A stretch of 64,000 nt of DNA from Nakamurella alba (GCF_009707545.1 NZ_WLYK01000001.1:1178001-1242000); one strand, 5' to 3'. Shown: positions 35,655 through 44,498, counted from the first letter of the stretch. Numbers and translations are program-made. Notes: generated by a model not told the origin, from the letters alone.

Positions 35655-38183
35655 TCAGAACGGCGCAGGCTCGTCCCACTCGGCAGGGTGGGTAATGGCC
35701 GGTGCGGGCCGGATGGTGCGGCGACCGAGCGCGCTGACGACGGACGCCGTGCGGTTGGGGTTCTCGGTGACGGTCCAGTCGGTGTGGGTCTTCAGCCGGT
35801 GATGGAACCGGCAGAAGGGCCGCAGGTTGCACAGGCTCGTCTTCCCGCCGTTCGCGGGGTCGTCGTGGTCGAACGGCACGCCATGATCCACATCGCAGCG
35901 TTCGGCCTTCTTGTTGCACCCGTGCCAGGAGCAGGTCTGCGAGAGCAGCAGGACCTTGCGGCGCAGCGCGGCACCGGGCACGTAGTGGCGCTCGGACACC
36001 CCGGCCGGCGCGCCGGTCGCCGGATCGGCGGCCAGCATCGTGACGGTGCGCGCGGAGTCGGCGATCGAACGGGCGAGCTCTGCTGAGATCGTGTGGCCGT
36101 CGAGGTCGCCGGGGTGGTTCGCCTTTCCCAGCAGGGTGTCCAGGGACACGGTGACGACCAGGTGCACGCGCCGGTAGGGGCTGACGGTGCGGGGGCCGGC
36201 TGCTCCGGACATGACGGGGTGGCCGGTGCCGTCGACCAGGACACCGTTCACGTATCTGAGCTGTTGGGACAGTGGTCGAGGATCCCAATTCGGGTCGATG
36301 TTGTGCTGCAGACAGGCCAGGTGGAAGTTGTGGAGGCGGTCCTGTGCCCCTGACCGTCTGGACCGGCACGACCTGTAGTGCGCCCCTGACGGGTGGTTCG
36401 CGGCGTGGATCGCCCAGTCGTCCTCGTCGGTGAGAACATCGCCGTCTGCGGGCATCTCGTCGGTCGCCGACTCCGCGCCGCCCTCGTCGGCCGTGCGGTT
36501 CGCCGAGGAGTGGTGATCCTGCGAGTCCGGAGATGTGCTCCCGCCGCCGTCCCCGGGATCTGCGGTGTTGCTCGGCTCGGACGCGCCGTCCATGGAGGCT
36601 TCGGGGCTCAGGTCGGGAGTCTCCGAGTCGTCGACGAGGTCGCCGGTGTCGCCGATCGGATCGGTGGCTCCGTCGGCGGAGAGGTTGGTGCTCAGGTCGG
36701 GAGTCTCGGACACGTCGCCGAGATCGCCTGGGCCGCTGTTCGGTGTGGTGGGGCCATCGGCAGTCCCGGGGTCGTCGGCCGGTCCGTCGTCCGGTTCCAC
36801 GACGTCGCTGTCATGTGAACCGGAGCCCTGCTCGGGCGCGTCAGCTTCTTCGCCGTGTCCTCTGGGCCGGTCTTCCGCGTCCTCGCTGACCATTGCGTCC
36901 TCGTAGGAACCGGCCTCGTCGAGGTCGGAGGTCTGCTCGTGTCGTTCGCTGGTGGGCCCTGCTGCAGGGTGCTCGGTCCCGGCGGGAACGGGATCCCCGC
37001 TGGTATGGGTGGTCTCATCGTTCGCGGGGCGTTCGCTCGTGGGAGAGCTCGATGTCGGCGATTCCTGGTCGGCGGTTCGAGTTCCGGCCCCTTCGGCGCC
37101 TTCCGGCGCTTCCTGTTCGCCGGTAGTTCCGGACTCCTCGCCCAAAGGCGCGCCATCGCCCTGGGAGTAGGAGTCGGACTCAGGACCGGCGTCGGTCGCC
37201 GTCGGGTTGTCCGGGGTCGTGTCGCCGTCGGAGCCTGCTGAGGTCGCTTGCTCCTCCCCGTTCTCCGCCTCACGAGCGGCGTTCGCGAGGTCAGGGTCAT
37301 CGGCGAGATAGGCGGCGGTGGCGAGGACCTCGCGCAGATCGAGGATGTGGTGCTCGGAGAGCTCCTCGAAGATCATGGCGAAGACGTCAGCCCGGCGCTG
37401 TTCCAGTGTCCGGCCGTCGAACATGTCCAGCGAGCGGGCGACCCGATCGATGACGTCGTTCACCACGGCCGCATCCTCGGCGCGGAGGTCGGCGAAGAAC
37501 CTGGCCATCGCATGCACCGGAGGTGTAGTCCCCGTCTTCCGGTCGTGGAAGGCGAGACGCTCGGCGCCGGCGGCATCCTCGGGTTCGAGATCCATCCGGA
37601 TCCGGTCGAGCATCTGCTCCAGCTTCGCCGGCGGGAGGCCCGGCGCGACCTTGAGAGCGCGGCGTTCGAACTCTGGGATGAGATCCTGATCGGCGAGACG
37701 CTCGGCGTGGTTGCCGATCATGGTGACCCGGACCTGATCCACCCGGCCTTCGCGCTGTGCCGCCAGGGTGTCGGTCATGACCTCGCGCAACAGCCGGGCC
37801 CGATCGACTTTCATCCCGCCGGTGATCGGGGCGTACACCAGGGCTGCGGAGATTTCCGCACCCGCCATACTTCGCCGTGCCGCCCGGATCTGGGAGGTCT
37901 CTTCGCCGGCGTGCTTGGCCGGGTACTTGAGAAGACCTTTGGCAGAGGTGATCTTGCCGGGCAGCGTCAGCGCGAGGATCCAGGACTGCAACTCGGCCTG
38001 CAGGAACGACACCGCTGCGAAGCCGGACACGATGCCCTCGATGACCTGTCGACCGCGCAGCTTCGCGGGGTCCGTGCCGGAGATCAAGGCCAGAGCCGCG
38101 GCGGCTCTCTCCTCGACCGAGACGGAGGCCTGCAAGGGGCGCACACCCGCGGCGGCCTTCTTCGACTTCCGATGACGGGACAC
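35655..38183 (-). CDS. DUF222 / HNH endonuclease domain protein with long acidic linker (13E12 family)
   Basis: An 842-residue protein. Residues 1 to about 290 are the DUF222 region found in mycobacterial 13E12 repeat proteins. Residues of roughly 290-590 are an extremely acidic Ser/Thr/Gly/Pro-rich linker with internal repeats (ETPDLS occurs twice, 28 codons apart). The C-terminus carries an HNH nuclease site: CSWHGCNKKAERCDVDHGVPF followed by NLRPFCRFHHRLK, split here at family positions, with paired Cys for zinc. Family members are multi-copy in actinobacteria and sometimes linked to mobile elements; their function is unknown. GTG 38183 follows a GGGGG stretch. Confidence 0.83.
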   Translation of the reverse strand: MSRHRKSKKAAAGVRPLQASVSVEERAAAALALISGTDPAKLRGRQVIEGIVSGFAAVSFLQAELQSWILALTLPGKITSAKGLLKYPAKHAGEETSQIRAARRSMAGAEISAALVYAPITGGMKVDRARLLREVMTDTLAAQREGRVDQVRVTMIGNHAERLADQDLIPEFERRALKVAPGLPPAKLEQMLDRIRMDLEPEDAAGAERLAFHDRKTGTTPPVHAMARFFADLRAEDAAVVNDVIDRVARSLDMFDGRTLEQRRADVFAMIFEELSEHHILDLREVLATAAYLADDPDLANAAREAENGEEQATSAGSDGDTTPDNPTATDAGPESDSYSQGDGAPLGEESGTTGEQEAPEGAEGAGTRTADQESPTSSSPTSERPANDETTHTSGDPVPAGTEHPAAGPTSERHEQTSDLDEAGSYEDAMVSEDAEDRPRGHGEEADAPEQGSGSHDSDVVEPDDGPADDPGTADGPTTPNSGPGDLGDVSETPDLSTNLSADGATDPIGDTGDLVDDSETPDLSPEASMDGASEPSNTADPGDGGGSTSPDSQDHHSSANRTADEGGAESATDEMPADGDVLTDEDDWAIHAANHPSGAHYRSCRSRRSGAQDRLHNFHLACLQHNIDPNWDPRPLSQQLRYVNGVLVDGTGHPVMSGAAGPRTVSPYRRVHLVVTVSLDTLLGKANHPGDLDGHTISAELARSIADSARTVTMLAADPATGAPAGVSERHYVPGAALRRKVLLLSQTCSWHGCNKKAERCDVDHGVPFDHDDPANGGKTSLCNLRPFCRFHHRLKTHTDWTVTENPNRTASVVSALGRRTIRPAPAITHPAEWDEPAPF
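36606..36706 (-). repeat. 84-bp-period direct repeat in the DUF222/HNH linker
   Basis: The 17-mer GCTCAGGTCGGGAGTCT on the plus strand occurs at 36606-36622 and 36690-36706, exactly 28 codons apart, and the intervening sequences are alike. This is an in-frame coding repeat of the acidic linker and may vary in copy number between strains. Confidence 0.6.
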
Positions 38184-38339
38184 GCGACCCCCTTCACAAC
38201 CTATGTACTGCAACGCTTCCCCTACGTGCTGACTCCAAGATACCAGGAAGTCAGCATTTGTCGAACAGATGTTCACGACGGACCCTGGATGTTCTGATGT
38301 TCGGCGGCAACGCCGGTCCGTCGGAGTGCCGCCGTTGCA

Positions 38340-39002
38340 TCACCAGTCCTCGTCGGGTTCGTCGCCGACCACGTCGTACAGCAGGTCCTCCTGGACCTCG
38401 GCCGGAACGTCGGTCCCGGACATGAACCACCGGAGGACATCCCGGGCGCGCCCGCACCACGGCCGGTCGTTGTCCGGTCGCCCCGCAGGATCGATCCTTC
38501 TGCCCAGGGTCATCAGCTGCCACAGCTGGAACCTTGCCGTCTCGGAATCCCGGATGCTGAAGGGCGGGCGGGCGTCGAAGGTGCGCCGGATGTGCTCGAG
38601 CCAGCTGCGCCATTCCACCAGCGCGAGGGACACCCTGACCAGCGTCACCTCGGGGGAGGCGATCGAGTGGTAGGTGCAGCACCACGACGTCACCGGACCG
38701 GTGGAGAACTCGCCGTCGTCCACGCTGAACCGCCAACCGCGTGCCCACGGGCCGTAGGCGGCGACGAGGGCATCGCTCATGTCATCCGCCCAGGGCCACG
38801 CTTCCTCCGTCCGCCACCTGTTCCGGCCGTCGAAGTCGTCGGGGACCGGGCCCGGTACCCGCCGAGCAGGTTCCAGGCCGCGGACCGCCGCCGCAGCAGT
38901 GCTCGGGTCGAAAGGATGCCGTCCGGGGTCGATCTCGCTCCACGGCAGCTGGTACGGCGTCAGGGGCTCGTCGTCGATGGGCAACTGTTCGGTCGTGTTC
39001 AT
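38340..39002 (-). CDS. Hypothetical protein, unknown function
   Basis: A 220-residue soluble acidic protein with many Trp residues (WRTEEAWPWADDMSDALVAA, WLEHIRRTF, FQLWQLMTLG). No signal peptide, membrane segment or known motif is seen. ATG 39002 is chosen as the first Met with the right composition; an upstream in-frame ATG overlaps the promoter of the divergent sigma factor gene. It lies between the HNH gene and the sigma factor, which gives no clear hint of function. Confidence 0.6.
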   Translation of the reverse strand: MNTTEQLPIDDEPLTPYQLPWSEIDPGRHPFDPSTAAAAVRGLEPARRVPGPVPDDFDGRNRWRTEEAWPWADDMSDALVAAYGPWARGWRFSVDDGEFSTGPVTSWCCTYHSIASPEVTLVRVSLALVEWRSWLEHIRRTFDARPPFSIRDSETARFQLWQLMTLGRRIDPAGRPDNDRPWCGRARDVLRWFMSGTDVPAEVQEDLLYDVVGDEPDEDW

Positions 39003-39132
39003 GGGTGCAGTGTCGGCAGGCTCGACACCGTGCGGGCAGAAAAGTCGGCGGGCTGTGGACAACCCGCGGGATGTGGACAACTTCCCACAGACGGCTGTTG
39101 CGTTCCGGTGCTGTGCGCGACTCTGTAGGGAC

Positions 39133-39642
39133 ATGGACCGGGGTCGGGAGCGCGCGTACACGGCATTCGTCGTGGAGAACGGCGCTGCGCTCGCAGGTCT
39201 GTCCGGTGCGTTGGCCGGCGATCGCGACGATGCCCAGGACCTGTTGTCCGAAGCGCTGGTGGCGATCTGGAAGAACTGGGGGAAGGTCGTCGCCGCCGAC
39301 CGGCCGGTCGCGTACGCGCGGCGGGTGGTCGTGGCGACACATCTGCGGCTGGGCCGGAGCCGGACCGCGCAGCTGCGTATCCGTAAACGGCTCTCGGCGC
39401 TGCCGGTGCCCGAGTCCGGCGGCGAGACCTTCCGTCAGGTGGACAACGCCGACCTGATCAATCGGTGCCTCGACGAACTGCCGGCGAGTCAGCGGGCCGC
39501 CGTCGTGCTGCGCCACTACCTCGATCTCACCTCCGAGGACATCGCCCGCGAGCTGAACTGCTCGCCCGCGGCTGCCCGGACCCATCTCAGCCGCGGTCAC
39601 GCCAAGTTGGCCGCGGTACTCGCCCAGGAGGCTGCGCGATGA
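39133..39642 (+). CDS. ECF RNA polymerase sigma factor (SigE/SigM-like family)
   Basis: A 169-residue sigma-70 family protein with region 2 (about residues 10-75, DAQDLLSEALVAIWKNW) and region 4 (about 110-160, LPASQRAAVVLRHYLDLTSEDIARELNC in two pieces, ending TVKTHLSR-like AARTHLSRGHAKL). It redirects RNA polymerase to a small regulon. The next gene starts inside its stop codon (ATGA) and encodes a membrane protein that could hold it. Two GTGGACAAC-like words upstream (39055-39085) may be parts of its own promoter. Confidence 0.88.
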   Translation: MDRGRERAYTAFVVENGAALAGLSGALAGDRDDAQDLLSEALVAIWKNWGKVVAADRPVAYARRVVVATHLRLGRSRTAQLRIRKRLSALPVPESGGETFRQVDNADLINRCLDELPASQRAAVVLRHYLDLTSEDIARELNCSPAAARTHLSRGHAKLAAVLAQEAAR

Positions 39643-40718
39643 CCGATCCCGAGGATCATGGGCTGACCGACGAGGAAGCCTCGGAGGTGCGAGGTGTGCT
39701 GTTGCTGCGGGCGGAGTCGGCTGCGCCCTCGGTGACCCGGGCGCTGGCGGAAGCCGTGCAGCGAGGGCCGGCGTGGTCCCCTCGTCGGGTCTTGCCGGTC
39801 GTAGCAGCCGTTGCGGTTGCTCTCCTCGTCATCGCAGTGGTCGTGGTCGTGCGACAGCCTGGGGACCGGGGCGCGACCGGTCCGGCACAGGCGGAACTCT
39901 TCGGCCAGTGGAACGTGACGGAGTTGACCGTCGAAGGCTATGGGTCCGTCACCGAACCGGGCGCTCCGCTCGGGCGGATCGAGTTCTCGCAAGATCAGCT
40001 CGCGCTCACCGGGATGTGCGTGCGTGATTCGGGAACGTGGACTCTGGACGGGAGCAACCTGCGATACTCGAACCACTCGAAGCTTCCGGAAGACTGCCCG
40101 ACGTCGACTGCTCCGACCCCATGGCGACAGTTCGCGGACGAGTTCGCGAACTCCGAGGCTCAACTCGAGCTCAAGGATCCCGACAGCCTCACCTTGGTGC
40201 TTCCGAGCGCGGGAATGTCACTACTTGCCGTACGCGCCGATGTTTCGCCCACCGAGGACCGGATGGCCGGCACGTGGTCGATCACGGAGATGACGGTGGA
40301 CGGGCAGGTGACCGATGGCCCCTCCGACCTACTCGGGAATCTCGTGTTCAGTGCCGGCGTCCGTCTGATGATGCCGACCATGACGATCTTCGTGAGCTGT
40401 CCGCCGGCGTCTACGACCTGGCAATTGGACGGGACTCGCTTGCTTCACGGAAGGTTGGACTACAGCAAGCAGCATTGCATCGCGCTGACCGAGCCCGGCC
40501 AGGAGTTCGTGACGCAGTTCGACCTCGCTGCTGCGGAGGTCTCGATGCCGGACGCGAACACGCTGGTACTCACCCTGGTCAAGGAAGGTCCCGAGTCGTC
40601 ACTGCGGGCCGTCCGGGCGGCTGATCTTTCCCCGTCGCCGGTGCCGAACGATCTCTCCGAGTCGATGCCACCCTTGTTGCCGCAGTCGTCCGCTCCGACA
40701 GCGTCTTCCGGTGGCTGA
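39639..40718 (+). CDS. Membrane-anchored META-like protein, putative anti-sigma partner
   Basis: A 359-residue protein with a cytoplasmic N-terminus of about 45 residues (LTDEEASEVRGVLLLRA), one membrane helix (VVAAVAVALLVIAVVVVV) and two extracellular repeats of a META/HslJ-like fold: FGQWNVTELTVEGYG near residue 85 and AGTWSITEMTVDGQV near 210, each with conserved Cys. It overlaps the sigma gene by 4 bp. Coupling plus one-helix topology suggests an anti-sigma factor, although no zinc-binding ZAS motif is seen, so this is inference. Confidence 0.7.
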   Translation: MTDPEDHGLTDEEASEVRGVLLLRAESAAPSVTRALAEAVQRGPAWSPRRVLPVVAAVAVALLVIAVVVVVRQPGDRGATGPAQAELFGQWNVTELTVEGYGSVTEPGAPLGRIEFSQDQLALTGMCVRDSGTWTLDGSNLRYSNHSKLPEDCPTSTAPTPWRQFADEFANSEAQLELKDPDSLTLVLPSAGMSLLAVRADVSPTEDRMAGTWSITEMTVDGQVTDGPSDLLGNLVFSAGVRLMMPTMTIFVSCPPASTTWQLDGTRLLHGRLDYSKQHCIALTEPGQEFVTQFDLAAAEVSMPDANTLVLTLVKEGPESSLRAVRAADLSPSPVPNDLSESMPPLLPQSSAPTASSGG

Positions 40719-40807
40719 ACGAATCACCCCGACGATGTGTTCGGTTCCGACACCGACCGGCCGCAGGTCTGGCAGCATCCGGCCGAAGAGACCGGGTAGG
40801 GGAGTGC

Positions 40808-41134
40808 ATGGCGACAGGATCGGCGCACCGCCGGAACATGATCATCCGGCGGTGGATGGTCGTGGCCGGGCTGCTGCTGATCGCGGTATCGCTGACCTTC
40901 GGCCTGCGGCCGGTCGAGTTCGACATGCTGGAGGTGACCACGATCCGCTGCGGTCCGGCGATCGACCTCATGTTCCTCAGCGGCGACGGCAGCGGCGAAT
41001 GCGACTCGGCCCGGCTGGAGCCGGGTAGGACGCTCTACCGCTCAGGGGTGGGAGCGGGCGTGCTGCTCGTCCTCGTCGCCGGTGGTTGGGCCTTCGCCCA
41101 ACGGGAGCGCCGAGCCACGCCATCTCGCAGTTGA
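40808..41134 (+). CDS. Small two-helix membrane protein, unknown
   Basis: A 108-residue protein with hydrophobic segments near residues 16-32 (WMVVAGLLLIAVSLTFGL) and 80-96 (GVGAGVLLVLVAGGWAF) and two Cys in the loop between (IRCGPAID, GECDSARL), probably outside the membrane. ATG 40808 follows GGTAGGGGAGTGC. The TTGA at its end starts the next gene, so the two are coupled. No function can be assigned. Confidence 0.65.
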   Translation: MATGSAHRRNMIIRRWMVVAGLLLIAVSLTFGLRPVEFDMLEVTTIRCGPAIDLMFLSGDGSGECDSARLEPGRTLYRSGVGAGVLLVLVAGGWAFAQRERRATPSRS

Positions 41135-41484
41135 CCCGGCGCCCGGAGCGAGTGCGCTTCCGGCGCTGGCTGCGATGGACCTTCACCGTGTATGCGGCGC
41201 TGACGGTGGTGGGCGGCGTCTGCATCGTCCTCCCGCCCGGCCTCGGACGGTCGGTCGGAATCGGCGCCTTTGGCGTTGCGTCCGCAGTGGTCGGGGTGGT
41301 CCTGTTGTTCAACGTCGATGGATCCGTCCGGAACTTCCACTCCGTCTGGGTGGACCTGCTGCGGCGTCGGCCCTATCTGCTCGGAAAGCCGGGGACGACG
41401 ACCTTCTTCCGCGTCGTCGGGCTCATCAACATCGTTCTTGGGCCGCTGCTGGTGTTCTACGGATTCGTCCACGTGGGTTCGTAA
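41131..41484 (+). CDS. Small membrane protein, unknown
   Basis: A 117-residue protein with about three hydrophobic segments (TVYAALTVVGGVCIVLPP, IGAFGVASAVVGVVLLFNV, VVGLINIVLGPLLVFYGF). TTG 41131 is proposed because it overlaps the previous stop codon (TTGA), a common coupled arrangement; an in-frame ATG 41086 would overlap the neighbour by 49 bp. It resembles small actinobacterial membrane proteins only in general topology. Confidence 0.6.
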   Translation: MTRRPERVRFRRWLRWTFTVYAALTVVGGVCIVLPPGLGRSVGIGAFGVASAVVGVVLLFNVDGSVRNFHSVWVDLLRRRPYLLGKPGTTTFFRVVGLINIVLGPLLVFYGFVHVGS

Positions 41485-41565
41485 CCAGGACCGGCCACGA
41501 CCCGGGCGAGGTGCCGGCGGCGGCGCCGGACATCATGATCAGCATGCGCGACGACGGGAGATGGC

Positions 41566-42021
41566 TTGGCCGACAACGAGGAATTGATCCTCCGGAACCC
41601 TGCGCGGAAGTTCTCCGTGGTCATCGTGTGCCTGATGCTCGCGCTGAGCGTCGTGCTGCTGGTCATTCGGCCCGGCTCGCAGAAGGTAGTCGGGGCGATC
41701 GGCGTCGTCGTCTTCGCGACCCTCGCCTGCACGATTCTGCGGTCGAACCTTCGCTGCGGACCGTCGGGCGTCGTCCTGGTGACGGAGATCGGCCGCCGGC
41801 GGAGGTGGTCGTGGTCCGAGATCGACCGGTTCGAAGAGCGCGGCGTGAAGGGGATCGGCCTGGTCACCCGCCCACGGAAGTGGGTGGTCCTCACCGGGTG
41901 GGCGACGCTGGGACCGGTGCCCCAGGAACGGATCACGGAGATGCTCGAAGCTCGGAGGAAGAAGTACCAGGTGCTCGGGCCGGACGATGGACCGCCCGAA
42001 CGAGCGGCAGGGACCGGATAG
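41566..42021 (+). CDS. Membrane protein with bacterial PH-like domain
   Basis: A 151-residue protein with two adjacent membrane helices (VVIVCLMLALSVVLLVI and VVGAIGVVVFATLACTIL) followed by a basic soluble domain (LRCGPSGVVLVTEIGRRRRW, SWSEIDRFE) of the bPH/DUF-type seen in small actinobacterial membrane proteins. TTG 41566 with GGGAG upstream gives the natural N-terminus LADNEELILRNP. It is followed by tRNA-Leu on the opposite strand. Confidence 0.65.
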   Translation: MADNEELILRNPARKFSVVIVCLMLALSVVLLVIRPGSQKVVGAIGVVVFATLACTILRSNLRCGPSGVVLVTEIGRRRRWSWSEIDRFEERGVKGIGLVTRPRKWVVLTGWATLGPVPQERITEMLEARRKKYQVLGPDDGPPERAAGTG

Positions 42022-42031
42022 GGCGGACGAG

Positions 42032-42105
42032 TGGGGCCGGTGGGACTCGAACCCACACTGGCACGGACCTAAACCGTGTGCCTCTGCCAATTGGGCTACG
42101 GCCCC
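42032..42105 (-). tRNA. tRNA-Leu (anticodon UAG), short variable arm
   Basis: A complete 74-nt cloverleaf: acceptor GGGGCCG pairing CGGCCCC, D-arm, anticodon stem CACGG/CCGTG with loop TTTAGGT (anticodon TAG, reading CUA and neighbours), T-arm GTGGG/CCCAC with TTCGAGT. CCA is not encoded. The variable region is only 5 nt, although tRNA-Leu normally has a long class II arm. It lies 58 bp downstream of the bcp stop, on the same strand. Confidence 0.9.
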
Positions 42106-42163
42106 GTGAGGGTCGAACTTACCGGTCCGACCCCCGGAAACGGACAACCGATCGGACAGCCGA

Positions 42164-42640
42164 TCAGGCGGCCAGACCGAGCTCCTTGAGGACCCGGGCG
42201 ACGTGGCCGGTGGCCTTGACGTTGCGCCAGGCCTGCTCGATCCGGCCGTCCGGCCCGACGACGAAGGTGGAGCGGATGACGCCCTGGACGATCTTGCCGT
42301 AGTTCTTCTTCTCGCCGAAGGCCCCGTAGGCCTGCATGACCGAGCGGTCGGCGTCGGACAGCAGGGTGATGGACAGGTCGCTCTTCTCGGCGAACGTCGC
42401 GAGCTTGGCCGGCGCGTCGGGCGAGATGCCGAGCACCGTGTAGCCGGCGGTGTCCAGCTCACCCTTGGCCGCGCTGAAGTCGCAGGCCTGCGTGGTGCAG
42501 CCCGGCGTCATCGCGGCCGGGTAGAAGTACACGATCACCCGCTGGCCGGCGAAGTCCGCCAGGCTCACCGGTGAACCGTCGGCGTCGGGCAGGGTGAAGG
42601 TGGGCGCGGGGTCCCCGACGTCCGGGAGTTCGGTCTGCAT
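42164..42640 (-). CDS. bcp: Peroxiredoxin, Bcp/PrxQ type
   Basis: Thiol peroxidase that reduces hydrogen peroxide and organic peroxides, 158 residues. The peroxidatic Cys48 is in TPGCTTQACDF and the resolving Cys53 follows five residues later, the PrxQ arrangement. ATG 42640 is chosen: TACCCT lies 6 nt before it on the minus strand, so the mRNA is probably leaderless, and MQTELPDVGDPAPTFTLPDA is the family N-terminus. It is divergent from the DUF3618 gene; this pair with a tRNA-Leu is a recurrent actinobacterial arrangement as I recall it. Confidence 0.93.
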   Translation of the reverse strand: MQTELPDVGDPAPTFTLPDADGSPVSLADFAGQRVIVYFYPAAMTPGCTTQACDFSAAKGELDTAGYTVLGISPDAPAKLATFAEKSDLSITLLSDADRSVMQAYGAFGEKKNYGKIVQGVIRSTFVVGPDGRIEQAWRNVKATGHVARVLKELGLAA

Positions 42641-42708
42641 GGCGCTAGGGTAATGACCAGTCTGCGGCCGCCCGTGAGCGGTTCGTACCCATCGCACCAG
42701 GAGGTCAC

Positions 42709-42930
42709 GTGGCCCGCGACCCGGACACCATCCAGGCCGAGATCGAGCGCGCCCGCGACGCCCTCGCCATCACCGTCGACCAGCTCACCGTGCGCGCGAA
42801 TCCCAAGCGCGTCGTGGACCAGGGCAAGGCCCGGCTGCAGGCGACGCTGAACGACCCGAAGGTCAAGATCGCGCTCGCCGCCGCCGGCACCCTGGTCGCC
42901 GTGCTGATCGTCCGGCGCATCTTCCGCTGA
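42709..42930 (+). CDS. DUF3618 family protein
   Basis: A 73-residue protein with the DUF3618 start ARDPDTIQAEIERARDALA, an amphipathic helix, and a C-terminal membrane anchor (KIALAAAGTLVAVLIVRR). AGGAGG lies at the ideal distance before GTG 42709. Function unknown; members often accompany phage-shock/stress-type membrane proteins. It is divergent from bcp. Confidence 0.88.
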   Translation: MARDPDTIQAEIERARDALAITVDQLTVRANPKRVVDQGKARLQATLNDPKVKIALAAAGTLVAVLIVRRIFR

Positions 42931-43093
42931 CCGCCCCGGAATCCACCCGGGGCCGCACCAGGCCGGGAACCAAGGCGGACGGCTGTTCGTTCACACCGGT
43001 CCTACCGCCGGATTCGGTAGTCTCGTCCGGTCGGCGTGCTCGCCGACGTCCCCTCCGGTGTGCCCGCGCCCCTGGGGTGTGCTCAGGGTCGGG

Positions 43094-44497
43094 ATGAGGC
43101 GGTTGCACAGCATGCGGTTCACGCGGTTCGTCCGGGGGTCGGCACACGAGCGGCGCACACGGGTCCTGCCCGTCGTGCTCGGTGTCGCCGGTGTTCTCGC
43201 CCTGGTGGCGGGGTGCACGAGCGGGTCCGAGCAGGGTGCGGTCGTCACCGTCACCACCGATTCCGCGGCGACCAGCCCGGCGGCCACTTCGAGCTCCCAG
43301 GTCACCGTCAGCAGTTCCGGCGAGGGCACGAGCAACGGCCAGCTGCCCAGCTCCGCGTCGTCGCTGACCACCTCCAGCACCACCAGCTCGAGCACCCCGG
43401 TGCTGCCGTCCGCCGAGGTCACCGCCTCGCCGAAGTTCGGCACCACCGATCTCTCGCCGTCCGGCGCGATCACCATCAAGGTGGCCAACGGCACCATCAA
43501 GGACCTGACCATGACCAACCCGGACGGGAAGGTCATCAAGGGCACCGTCGCGGCGGACAAGAAGTCGTGGGTGCTGGGCGAGGTGCTCGGTTTCGGCAAG
43601 ACCTACACCGTCAAGGGCACCGCGACCGGCGAGGACGGCAAGGCCGTTGCGATCAAGGGCACCTACGGGATGCTCTCCGAGGACAACAAGGCCGACTCCA
43701 ACATCACCCCCGGCGACGGCGAGGTCGTCGGCATCGCGCAGCCGATCATCATCCGCTTCCCGACCGAGCCGGAGAACAAGGCCGAGATCGAGAAGCACCT
43801 GAAGATCACCACCGAGCCCGAGGTCGAGGGCTCCTGGGGCTGGATCCACCACGACGACGCCTGGGGCATCGACTGGCGGCCGAAGGACTACTGGCCGGCG
43901 AACACCAAGGTGCACGTCGAAGCTGATCTCTACGGCCTGAAGTACGCCGACGGCATGTACGGCTCCACCGACCTGACCACCGACTTCACCATCGGTCGCG
44001 CGCAGGTCGTCTACGCCGACGCCACCACGTTCCAGATCGTGGTCAAGCAGGGCTGTACCAAGGCCAACGACCCCGACTCCTGCACCAGCACCACTGCGAC
44101 CTACCCGGCCTCCTACGGCTCCGGTGACGACATCGGCGACGTGAACCGGGTGACCCGCTCCGGCATCCACGTGGTCAACGAGCTGCTGCCGGTGCACAAG
44201 ATGAGCAACCCGGAGTACGGCTACGAGAACGTCACCGAGTACTGGGACGTCCGGATCAGCAACAACGGCGAGTTCATCCACCAGAACTCCGGCACCGTCG
44301 GCGATCAGGGCGTGGTGAACGTGAGCCACGGCTGCATCAACCTGTCCGCGGAGAACGCCGAGGCCTACTTCAAGTCGGCACTGATCGGCGACCCGGTCGA
44401 GGTGACCGGTACCAGCGTGCAGTTGTCCGCCGCGGACGGCGACATCTTCGACTGGACCGTGTCGTGGGGCGAGTGGCAGAGCCTGTCGGCCTCCTGA
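43094..44497 (+). CDS. L,D-transpeptidase lipoprotein (YkuD domain, Ig-like domains)
   Basis: About 467 residues. A signal peptide ends at the lipobox LVAGC (Cys41 from this start), followed by a Ser/Thr-rich tether. Two Ig-like domains (about residues 110-300) precede the YkuD catalytic domain, whose active site is HQNSGTVGDQG followed by NVSHGCINLS with the nucleophile Cys. It forms 3-3 cross-links in peptidoglycan outside the membrane, like mycobacterial LdtMt2. Start is uncertain: ATG 43094, ATG 43112 or GTG 43058. The next gene starts 1 bp after its stop. Confidence 0.9.
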   Translation: MRRLHSMRFTRFVRGSAHERRTRVLPVVLGVAGVLALVAGCTSGSEQGAVVTVTTDSAATSPAATSSSQVTVSSSGEGTSNGQLPSSASSLTTSSTTSSSTPVLPSAEVTASPKFGTTDLSPSGAITIKVANGTIKDLTMTNPDGKVIKGTVAADKKSWVLGEVLGFGKTYTVKGTATGEDGKAVAIKGTYGMLSEDNKADSNITPGDGEVVGIAQPIIIRFPTEPENKAEIEKHLKITTEPEVEGSWGWIHHDDAWGIDWRPKDYWPANTKVHVEADLYGLKYADGMYGSTDLTTDFTIGRAQVVYADATTFQIVVKQGCTKANDPDSCTSTTATYPASYGSGDDIGDVNRVTRSGIHVVNELLPVHKMSNPEYGYENVTEYWDVRISNNGEFIHQNSGTVGDQGVVNVSHGCINLSAENAEAYFKSALIGDPVEVTGTSVQLSAADGDIFDWTVSWGEWQSLSAS

Positions 44498-44498
44498 C

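Noticed and set aside
35655-38183. HNH gene as evidence of a prophage or transposon
   Set aside because: No integrase, transposase, phage structural gene or terminal repeats nearby; DUF222/HNH genes are ordinary multi-copy actinobacterial genes.
42032-42105. Amber-suppressor tRNA
   Set aside because: The anticodon is UAG, which reads CUA leucine codons; a UAG-stop suppressor would have anticodon CUA.
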